NCBI GenBank assembly: GCA_024743015.1
Contig: JANSXJ010000242.1
Location: forward strand, 1 to 5,716
DNA from: Hyphomonas sp.
GTDB taxonomy: Bacteria; Pseudomonadota; Alphaproteobacteria; Caulobacterales; Hyphomonadaceae
Reading direction: 5' to 3'
Length of the DNA stretch: 5,716 bases
The position numbers and the translations under genes are program-made. Positions 1 to 5,476 of the stretch are shown here, piece after piece. Within the stretch, counting starts at the first letter, position 1, and each line of letters starts with the position of its first letter. A model generated the notes under the pieces. It was not told the origin of the DNA. It made no database searches and worked only from the letters and a program-made list of their open reading frames with translations.

Positions 1-20
1 AGCATGTCTTTGAACCTAAA

Positions 21-54
21 CGAAAAATGCGCCGGAGACTAGGCCTCCGGCGCA
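21..54 (-). terminator. Rho-independent terminator downstream of rpsA
   Basis: A perfect 10-bp inverted repeat, TGCGCCGGAG (28-37) and CTCCGGCGCA (45-54), surrounds a 7-nt loop. Read on the minus strand, this GC-rich stem is followed directly by five T residues (the A-run at 23-27), the classic intrinsic terminator layout. On the plus strand the stem is followed by only four A and no T-run, so it should act on minus-strand transcription. It lies 46 bp beyond the rpsA stop codon and probably ends the aroA-cmk-rpsA transcript. No gene is visible in positions 1-100. Confidence 0.9.
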
Positions 55-100
55 AAATACTTGCCCATTACCAGAAAGTTAGGTTGGGACGTAAACAGAG

Positions 101-1921
101 TTAGGCGTCGTCGCCTTCATCTGCTTTCTTCTTCTTGGGTGCAGCTTTCTTCTTTGGAGCAGCCTTTTTCTTGGCAGGCTTCTTCTCAGCTTCGGCTTCA
201 GCTTCAACTTTCACCTCTTCCTCGACCGGCGCTTCAGGCGTGTCGCCCGTGGCGAGCGCTGCGCCGAGGATGTCACCGAGAGAGGCACCGCTATCCGCAG
301 AGCCATACTGCGCGACGGCTTCCTGCTCTTCGGAGATCTCAAGCGCTTTGATTGAGACTGAGATTCGGCGAGACGAGCGGTCGACTTGCGTGACTTTCGC
401 ATCGACCTTGTCGCCAACCGCGAAACGCTCTGGGCGTTGTTCGCTGCGATCACGAGACAGGTCAGAGCGTCGAACGAAGGCTTTGACCGGTGGATCACCG
501 AAGGTCACTTCGATGCCGCCAGAGGCCACTTCGCTTACGGTACAGGTAACGACCGCGCCGCGCTTCACGCTGCTATTGTCGGCAATTGGGTCGCCGCCAA
601 CTTGCTTGATGCCGAGTGAAATACGCTCTTTCTCTGTGTCAACGTCAAGGACGCGGGCTGTAACCGTGTCGCCTTTATTGAACGCCTGGATCGCTTCCTC
701 ACCAGACTGCTCCCATGAGATGTCGTTGATGTGGACCATGCCATCGAGGTCCGGGCCAAGGCCAACAAACAGACCGAACTCGGTAATGCCGCGGACTTCG
801 CCTTCAATGTCAGTTCCAACAGGATGCTCAGCCATGAAGGCAGACCAAGGATTGTCCTGGGTCTGCTTGAGACCGAGTGAAATGCGGCGTTTCTCGCTGT
901 CCACATCGAGGACCTCAACGAGGACTTCCTGAGACGTAGAAACGATTTTGCCGGGGTGAACGTTCTTCTTGGTCCAGCTCATTTCAGAGACGTGGATAAG
1001 ACCTTCGACACCGTCTTCCAGCTCAACAAATGCACCATAGTCGGTAATGTTGGTAACCTGACCGTTCATGCGCGTTCCAACCGTGTACTTGCTCTCGATA
1101 TCGTCCCAAGGATCGCTTTCGAGTTGCTTCATACCAAGGCTGATGCGTTGGGTTTCCGGATTGATCTTGATGATCTGAACTTTGACCGTGTCGCCAACAT
1201 TGACCACCTGGCTGGGGTGATTGACGCGCTTCCAGCTCATGTCAGTGACGTGCAGGAGGCCGTCAATGCCGCCCAGATCAACGAACGCACCGTAATCGGT
1301 GATATTCTTGACGACGCCTTCGCGGGTATCGCCTTCGTTCATGTCGCCAACGATCTCAGCGCGCTGTTCGGCGCGGCTCTCTTCAAGGATGGCGCGGCGA
1401 GAGACAACAACGTTGCCGCGCGCGCGGTCCATCTTGAGGATCGCGAAAGGCTGAACTTCGTTCATCAGCGGGCCGACGTCGCGCACAGGACGGATGTCGA
1501 CTTGCGAGCCGGGAAGGAAGGCATTGACGCCGCCGAGGTCGACGGTGAAGCCACCTTTGACGCGGCCAACAATCGCGCCTTTGACAGGCTCTTCCTTGTT
1601 GTAATTGTCTTCCAGGCGGATCCAGCTTTCTTCGCGGCGGGCTTTGTCGCGCGAAAGAACAGCTTCACCCATCAGGTTTTCGATACGGTCGAGGTATACT
1701 TCGACAATATCGCCAGCTTCAGGTTGTTTTTCCTCAAGCAGGAATTCCTTTGCTGCAACACGGCCTTCAGTTTTCAGGCCTACGTCGAGCACAAGAAAGT
1801 CGCCATTATTTGAAATGACGGTGGCCGGAACAACTTTGCCCTCTTGCAGGGTAGAAGCACCAGCGCTTTCCTCGAACATAGAGGCAAAATCCTCAGTCGA
1901 GGGATTCATTGAGTCAGTCAT
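101..1921 (-). CDS. rpsA: 30S ribosomal protein S1, with lysine/alanine-rich C-terminal tail
   Basis: Ribosomal protein S1 binds mRNA on the 30S subunit and helps load and unfold structured messages. The 606-residue product has six S1 (OB-fold) repeats at roughly residues 27-94, 112-178, 197-265, 282-352, 369-439 and 453-526. Repeats 3 and 4 are the most canonical, each with NITDYGAFV, a GL(L/I)HV segment and RISLG. An alphaproteobacterial-style SLGDILGAAL segment follows near 547-556. Beyond it, residues about 557-606 form an extra tail: an acidic VEEEVKVEAEAEAE stretch, then three AAPKKK-like repeats (12 Lys in residues 580-600), then an acidic end. Alphaproteobacterial S1 usually stops soon after the SLGDILGAAL region at about 560-570 residues, so the tail is an addition. 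The ATG at 1921 is supported by a GGAG (minus strand, 1927-1930) 5 nt upstream; Met5 is a less likely start. It is last in the aroA-cmk-rpsA operon. The 113-bp gap to cmk has no clear terminator and no convincing sigma70 promoter. Confidence 0.98.
   Translation of the reverse strand: MTDSMNPSTEDFASMFEESAGASTLQEGKVVPATVISNNGDFLVLDVGLKTEGRVAAKEFLLEEKQPEAGDIVEVYLDRIENLMGEAVLSRDKARREESWIRLEDNYNKEEPVKGAIVGRVKGGFTVDLGGVNAFLPGSQVDIRPVRDVGPLMNEVQPFAILKMDRARGNVVVSRRAILEESRAEQRAEIVGDMNEGDTREGVVKNITDYGAFVDLGGIDGLLHVTDMSWKRVNHPSQVVNVGDTVKVQIIKINPETQRISLGMKQLESDPWDDIESKYTVGTRMNGQVTNITDYGAFVELEDGVEGLIHVSEMSWTKKNVHPGKIVSTSQEVLVEVLDVDSEKRRISLGLKQTQDNPWSAFMAEHPVGTDIEGEVRGITEFGLFVGLGPDLDGMVHINDISWEQSGEEAIQAFNKGDTVTARVLDVDTEKERISLGIKQVGGDPIADNSSVKRGAVVTCTVSEVASGGIEVTFGDPPVKAFVRRSDLSRDRSEQRPERFAVGDKVDAKVTQVDRSSRRISVSIKALEISEEQEAVAQYGSADSGASLGDILGAALATGDTPEAPVEEEVKVEAEAEAEKKPAKKKAAPKKKAAPKKKKADEGDDA
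128..181 (-). repeat. Three 18-bp tandem repeats encoding AAPKKK-like hexapeptides in the S1 tail
   Basis: Residues 581-598 of S1 are KPAKKK, AAPKKK, AAPKKK, encoded by three consecutive 18-bp units (164-181, 146-163, 128-145). The two downstream units match at 15 of 18 positions, with all differences synonymous; the first unit is more diverged. The pattern resembles the Lys/Ala/Pro repeats of histone-H1-like bacterial proteins. Such repeats expand and contract easily by replication slippage, in 18-bp steps that keep the frame. The synonymous differences suggest the array is not brand new. Confidence 0.75.
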
Positions 1922-2034
1922 GGGGTCTCCAGTAACGCAGCCAGTACGGGGTTAACTGCCAGATGCCCAATGCGCCTGGTCAGACGTCGCTGCGATGTCA
2001 GGGATAAGCTTGTGAGCGCTTTTAGATTTGAACC

Positions 2035-2682
2035 CTAAGGCCCAGAGCGTTCGGTTTTTTGGGCAATGACGGCGTCGACCGCTGCCCGTGCTTTATCCAC
2101 AGCCGCGTCTATAGTCAGGTGAGTGGTATCGATCAAGACTGAATCTGCGGCTGCCACCATAGGCGCATCGCTGCGATTTCGGTCGCGTTCATCTCGTTCC
2201 TTCAGCTGAGCGATCATGTCATCCAGTGACAGCGTTTCGCCCTTCTCCGTCAGTTCCTTCCAGCGCCGGGTCGCGCGGGTTTCGACAGAGGCGTCCACCC
2301 AGAGCTTCACATCGGCGTCCGGGCACACGACTGTGCCGATATCGCGGCCATCGAGCACGGCCCCTTTCGGCCGGTTCGCGAAGGCCCGCTGCAGCTCGAG
2401 CAATGCCGCGCGTACGGCCGGAACGGCGGCGACTTTTGAAGCGGCTTGTCCTGCTTCGGCCGTTCGCAGCTCATCTTCGTCATAGTCATTAAGATCGAGG
2501 CTGAGCGCGACATCCGCCAGAGCTTTCGGATCGTCAAAATCCGCACCCCGGTTAAGCGCGGCGACCCCGGTCGCGCGGTAGAGCCTGCCTGTGTCCATAT
2601 GCGCAAGGCCATACCAACGGGCCAGTCGCCGCGCGATGGTGCCTTTTCCGGAGGCAAGCGTGCCATCGATTGCGATAATCAT
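2035..2682 (-). CDS. cmk: Cytidylate kinase (CMP/dCMP kinase)
   Basis: CMP kinase phosphorylates CMP and dCMP with ATP in the cytosol, feeding CTP/dCTP synthesis and recycling CMP from RNA and lipid turnover. The 215-residue length is normal for the family. The P-loop is IDGTLASGKGT (residues 5-15); family members usually have Pro after DG, here Thr. MDTGRLYR (29-36) and LDGRDIGTVV (110-119) are the conserved CMP-site and core segments. RDERDRNRSDAPM (163-175) is the lid/substrate-binding signature, close to the E. coli form. The ATG overlaps the aroA stop as ATGA (2679-2682), so its translation is probably coupled to aroA; only a weak G-rich stretch precedes the start, consistent with coupling. 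It is followed by rpsA after 113 bp, the order common in proteobacteria. Confidence 0.97.
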   Translation of the reverse strand: MIIAIDGTLASGKGTIARRLARWYGLAHMDTGRLYRATGVAALNRGADFDDPKALADVALSLDLNDYDEDELRTAEAGQAASKVAAVPAVRAALLELQRAFANRPKGAVLDGRDIGTVVCPDADVKLWVDASVETRATRRWKELTEKGETLSLDDMIAQLKERDERDRNRSDAPMVAAADSVLIDTTHLTIDAAVDKARAAVDAVIAQKTERSGP

Positions 2683-4004
2683 GCCTGCCCCGATCGAAGA
2701 TCAGCGCCCAAGACCTGCATATGATGCATGAAGTCTGGATAGCTCGTGGCAATCATGCTCGCATCATCGATGGAGACCGGCTTCTGAGAGGCGGTGCCCA
2801 TAACCAGAGCGCTCATGGCTATGCGATGGTCATGATGGGATTCAACCAGCCCGCCGCCGGGGATCGCGCCGTCGCACCCCTCAACGACAAAGCCGTCTTC
2901 GGTCTCTTCAACTTGGACACCGTTTACGCGCAGCATGTTCACAACTGCAGAAATCCGGTCGCTTTCCTTCACGCGTAACTCTTCTGCGCCCTTAACCACC
3001 GTGACACCCGCGGCGTGGGCGGCGAGAACGGCGAGGATCGGAAATTCGTCAATCATACTTGGGACGAGATCGACCGGGATCTCGGCACCGTGCAGGTCGG
3101 CGCTTTCAAAACTCATGTCGATCAGACGTTCTCCAGCGGCATCGCCCACATCTTCTGCGCCTACATGTGCGCCCATCAGGCTGGCGGCGCGATAGAAGCC
3201 ATCGCGTGTCTCGTTTGACATCATCCCCTCGACGACAACGCCCCCACGCTCTGAAATCATCGCTGCAGCAGCCAGGAAAGCTGCAGAACTCGGATCGCCG
3301 GGGACGAGCGTTTCCTGCGCCGTGAGTTTTTGTCCGCCGCGGATCGAAACAACATTCGCTGCGCCGTCTCGAACGGTTGACACTTCAGCGCCGAAGCCCC
3401 GCAACATGCGTTCCGAATGGTCGCGCGTGATCCGGCTTTCGCGTACCACAGTCTCGCCGTCAGCATTGAGGCCAGCCAGCAGAATACAGGATTTCACCTG
3501 GGCGGAGGCGTGCGGCGGTTGATACTGAATGGCGCGTAGATCCGATCGTCCGGACAGGGTGAGCGGCAGGGTCTTTCCCGCGCTGGCCTCATAGGTGATG
3601 CCCATTTCCTGCAGCGGGTCGAGCACGCGGCCCATGGGCCTGCCGGATAGGCTCGCATCACCGACAAAACGTGCCTTGATCGGATAACCCGCCACAACCC
3701 CGAGCATGAGCCGCGAGCCGGTGCCGGAATTGCCAAAATCGAGATCGATGTTCGGTGTCTTCAAACCGGATGAGCCGACGCCAGTGACGCGCCAGGCGCC
3801 TTCGCCGACGCGGTCCACTTCGGCGCCGAGCGCGGCCATGACGCGCCCCGTATTGAGAACGTCTTCGCCTTCGAGCAAACCAGAGATTTCGGAAGTGCCT
3901 TTGGCCAGGCCGCCAAGAATAAGTGCGCGGTGCGAGCACGACTTGTCGCCAGGCGCACGTAGCGTTCCGGTGATCTTGTTCACCGGATGGGAGGTCCACA
4001 TCAT
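2679..4004 (-). CDS. aroA: 3-phosphoshikimate 1-carboxyvinyltransferase (EPSP synthase), class II-like
   Basis: EPSP synthase transfers the enolpyruvyl group of PEP to shikimate-3-phosphate, the sixth step of the shikimate pathway. The 441-residue product spans the full two-domain family length. Visible motifs: APGDKSCSHR (17-26, with Lys21 for substrate binding), FGNSGTGSRL (90-99), GDASLSGRPMGRVL (115-128), SAQVKS (167-172), TRDHSERM (193-200), VPGDPSSAAF (234-243), NETR (264-267), SMIDEFPILA (316-325, Asp319 aligning with the catalytic Asp), EELRVKESDR (341-350) and HDHRIAMS (391-398). GDKS, SAQ-x-K, R-x-H-S-E and N-x-T-R are the motifs used to define class II (CP4-like) enzymes. However, position 94 is Gly where CP4 has Ala100, the residue linked to its glyphosate insensitivity. 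The protein starts with Met-Met; an AAGGAA (minus strand, 4014-4019) lies 9 nt before the first ATG. It is the first gene of the operon, divergent from the FYDLN protein gene. Confidence 0.97.
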   Translation of the reverse strand: MMWTSHPVNKITGTLRAPGDKSCSHRALILGGLAKGTSEISGLLEGEDVLNTGRVMAALGAEVDRVGEGAWRVTGVGSSGLKTPNIDLDFGNSGTGSRLMLGVVAGYPIKARFVGDASLSGRPMGRVLDPLQEMGITYEASAGKTLPLTLSGRSDLRAIQYQPPHASAQVKSCILLAGLNADGETVVRESRITRDHSERMLRGFGAEVSTVRDGAANVVSIRGGQKLTAQETLVPGDPSSAAFLAAAAMISERGGVVVEGMMSNETRDGFYRAASLMGAHVGAEDVGDAAGERLIDMSFESADLHGAEIPVDLVPSMIDEFPILAVLAAHAAGVTVVKGAEELRVKESDRISAVVNMLRVNGVQVEETEDGFVVEGCDGAIPGGGLVESHHDHRIAMSALVMGTASQKPVSIDDASMIATSYPDFMHHMQVLGADLRSGQA

Positions 4005-4111
4005 CTTTGTGGGTTCCTTGAGTTACAGTACCGAGCGAAAAGCGCTTTGACAGGCGCGAACGTTTCTGGCAAGCGCGCGGGCAACGAAATTCACACCGAT
4101 GGATAAAAAAT
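4005..4111. promoter_or_regulatory. Divergent promoter region between aroA and the FYDLN-protein gene
   Basis: This 107-bp gap must hold the promoters of two divergent genes. A perfect TTGACA (-35-like, plus strand) lies at 4047-4052, but the sequence 16-18 nt downstream is GC-rich and offers no good -10. On the minus strand TGTCAA is followed after 16 nt by TACTGT, a weak candidate for aroA. A perfect 10-bp palindrome, AAAGCGCTTT, sits at 4039-4048 and overlaps the TTGACA; it may be a regulator site or chance. The aroA ribosome-binding site (AAGGAA on the minus strand) is at 4014-4019. I can locate the regulatory region but not assign transcription starts. Confidence 0.5.
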
Positions 4112-4639
4112 ATGGCTGATCCGGAACTGGGTACAAAGCAAGTTTGCCCGAGCTGCGAAGCAAAATTCTACGATCTGAATAAACGCCCGGCCACGTGTCC
4201 GAAGTGCGGACACTCCTTCGACCCGGCAGATGAAACCGTCCAGGCGACAAAGACCAAAGTCCGCGCCGCGGCAGCGAAAGAAGCGGTGCCTGAAGACGAG
4301 GATGAAGACCCGGACGAAGAAGAGGCTACAAAGGCTGCTGAAACCTCCGGCGATGATGAAGACGAAGATCCGGTCGAGGACGAAGCCAAGGAGCTTGGCG
4401 GGGATGAAAACGAAGTCGTCCTGGATATGTCCGGCGGCGACGAGGATGATGAAGCCCCTGGCAAAATGCCAGCTGGCTTCAGCGAGGACGGCGTCGATTC
4501 AGACGATGAGGACGAAGATGAGGACGACATCGATCTCGACGAAGAATTCGATCTTGGCGGTGATATTGACCTCGATGATAACAATGAACTCGGCGAACCC
4601 GATGCCGACGACATTGAGCCGGAAGGCGATGATAAATAG
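4112..4639 (+). CDS. TIGR02300-type FYDLN zinc-ribbon protein with long acidic tail
   Basis: The 175-residue protein begins with a short zinc ribbon: CPSC (12-15) and CPKC (29-32) flank the signature FYDLN (19-23), as in the alphaproteobacterial TIGR02300 family, whose function is unknown to me. From residue 61 the rest is almost purely acidic and low in complexity: 60 of 115 residues are Asp or Glu, against four Lys and no Arg. Runs include EDEDEDPDEEE and DDEDEDEDD. There is no signal peptide or membrane segment, so it is probably cytosolic and largely disordered after the ribbon. Family members are, from memory, about 110-130 residues, so this tail is long. The ATG at 4112 starts the conserved ADPELGTKQVCPSC block; only a GGA (4101-4103) precedes it. 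It is divergent from aroA and upstream of tRNA-Ala, a placement I associate with this family. A role in binding basic protein or nucleic-acid-associated partners is a guess. Confidence 0.9.
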   Translation: MADPELGTKQVCPSCEAKFYDLNKRPATCPKCGHSFDPADETVQATKTKVRAAAAKEAVPEDEDEDPDEEEATKAAETSGDDEDEDPVEDEAKELGGDENEVVLDMSGGDEDDEAPGKMPAGFSEDGVDSDDEDEDEDDIDLDEEFDLGGDIDLDDNNELGEPDADDIEPEGDDK

Positions 4640-4642
4640 GAC

Positions 4643-4671
4643 TTGATTGCTCGGGCGGGAAACACTATTCC
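4643..4671 (+). promoter_or_regulatory. Possible tRNA-Ala promoter, overlapping the terminator hairpin
   Basis: TTGATT (4643-4648) and TATTCC (4666-4671) are separated by 17 nt and would start transcription about 8-10 nt before the tRNA. The -35 matches four of six consensus bases, the -10 only three. The alternative is that the tRNA is transcribed by read-through from the upstream gene. Weak evidence. Confidence 0.25.
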
Positions 4672-4678
4672 CGCCTTT
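4654..4678 (+). terminator. Hairpin terminator after the FYDLN-protein gene
   Basis: GGCGGGAA (4654-4661) pairs perfectly with TTCCCGCC (4668-4675) around the 6-nt loop ACACTA, starting 14 bp after the stop codon. Only three T residues follow (4676-4678), so the U-tract is short and termination may be partial. It lies 9 bp before tRNA-Ala and separates the coding transcript from the tRNA. Confidence 0.65.
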
Positions 4679-4686
4679 CCACATTT

Positions 4687-4762
<76 letters not shown>

Positions 4763-4786
4763 TTTTCCAAATTTGTGAAATCACGC

Positions 4787-4808
4787 CTGACCCTCGCCAA
4801 GGGGTCAG
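4787..4808. terminator. Hairpin between converging tRNA-Ala and tetR-type gene
   Basis: CTGACCCT (4787-4794) and GGGGTCAG (4801-4808) form a stem of seven Watson-Crick pairs plus one T-G pair around a 6-nt loop. It lies between two converging transcription units, where a bidirectional terminator is expected, and ends 3 bp past the stop of the TetR gene. Neither side carries a real T-run, so it may work weakly or only block 3' exonucleases. Confidence 0.45.
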
Positions 4809-4811
4809 CGA

Positions 4812-5396
4812 TCAATGAGCCTGGCGCATGTTTTCCAATAAGGCATCGATCGCTGTGGCCAGCGTGGCAGACGCGTCTTTTCCTGTGCGCAAGGTGTAGA
4901 GGCCGGCTTCCGCAACCAGCGCGTTGAGGAAAGCCGCGATCAGTTTCGGATCTGCGATTTCGGCTTCGCCCGTCTCCGCGGCGCGATTGAGCAGGGCTTC
5001 GATGCGGCTGAGACTGAAGCGATCTTCAATCGCCTTGGCTTTCCTGGCCCCGAGCGCGGCGGGACCAATTTCAAAGATGATTTTTGAAACATCCGGATCT
5101 CGAACCGCTTTTGTCCATTCCAGGCAGGCTGCGCGCAGCTGTTCAAGGGGCGATGCGGTGGGGTCAGTTTGTGACATGACCCGCTCAATGGTCGTCCGGG
5201 ACTCGTGCTCGAACAGGGCTTCGATGATCTCTTCCTTGCTCCCGAAATGATGGTAGAGCGCGCCTTTGGAAAGGCGCGTCTGGTCAAGAACATGCCGCAT
5301 GGTGGTTGCCGCATATCCGCGCTCGAGAAAGGAGCGCCGAAATGCGCTTAGCAATTTCAATCGGGTTTCTTCGGATCTCTGCTTCTGCGTCGCCAT
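4812..5396 (-). CDS. TetR/AcrR-family transcriptional repressor
   Basis: This is a 194-residue one-component regulator of normal family length. Residues about 11-57 form the TetR DNA-binding domain: a first helix (RLKLLSAFRRSFLERGY), then the helix-turn-helix with recognition segment LSKGALYHHFGSKEEI (42-57), very close to the family consensus. Residues about 60-194 are the variable all-helical ligand-binding and dimerisation half. The inducer cannot be read from sequence; related proteins sense small hydrophobic compounds. An in-frame TAA three codons upstream leaves ATG 5396 as the only start giving the complete domain. A perfect AGGAGG lies 16 nt upstream (minus strand, 5413-5418), unusually far. 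The gene faces an NTF2-like gene across 80 bp holding a palindromic operator, so it probably represses that gene and itself. It converges on tRNA-Ala. Confidence 0.95.
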   Translation of the reverse strand: MATQKQRSEETRLKLLSAFRRSFLERGYAATTMRHVLDQTRLSKGALYHHFGSKEEIIEALFEHESRTTIERVMSQTDPTASPLEQLRAACLEWTKAVRDPDVSKIIFEIGPAALGARKAKAIEDRFSLSRIEALLNRAAETGEAEIADPKLIAAFLNALVAEAGLYTLRTGKDASATLATAIDALLENMRQAH

Positions 5397-5423
5397 GCGC
5401 TCGCTTTACAAGCCTCCTCGATG

Positions 5424-5454
5424 ATTGTAAACAAACCGCTGGTCGGTTTATAAC
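5424..5454. promoter_or_regulatory. Mirror-image divergent promoters of the tetR-type and NTF2-like genes
   Basis: Plus strand: TTGTAA (5425-5430), 18 nt, TATAAC (5449-5454, five of six matches to TATAAT); equivalently a 17-nt spacer to TTATAA. Transcription would start near 5461, giving a leader of about 16 nt with GGAG at 5467-5470 before the ATG at 5477. Minus strand: TTATAA (5448-5453), 18 nt, TACAAT (5424-5429, five of six). Each promoter's -10 overlaps the other's -35, so they probably compete, and both spacers contain the operator at 5433-5449. Start sites are inferred from matches only. Confidence 0.55.
5433..5449. promoter_or_regulatory. Putative TetR-family operator
   Basis: AAACCG (5433-5438) and CGGTTT (5444-5449) form a 6-bp inverted repeat with the 5-bp centre CTGGT. 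ACCG...CGGT half-sites, including the GGTCGGT right half, are common in operators of AcrR/TetR-type repressors. It is the only obvious palindrome between the divergent genes and sits within the promoter spacers, where binding would block RNA polymerase in both directions. Confidence 0.7.
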
Positions 5455-5476
5455 AAGAAGATGAATGGAGACGAAA

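Noticed and set aside
956..1813. Long plus-strand open frame (285 codons) opposite rpsA
   Set aside because: It lies entirely antisense to rpsA, has no recognisable family features, and its openness follows from rpsA codon bias. The similar 135-932 frame is rejected for the same reason.
1922..2034. Separate rpsA promoter or cmk terminator in the cmk-rpsA gap
   Set aside because: I found only poor -35/-10 matches and no GC-rich hairpin with a T-run, so neither can be called, although a weak or non-sigma70 promoter is not excluded.
4112..4639. FYDLN acidic tail as a calcium-binding repeat protein
   Set aside because: The Asp/Glu runs lack the spaced Gly and hydrophobic positions of RTX or EF-hand repeats; it is simple acidic low-complexity sequence.
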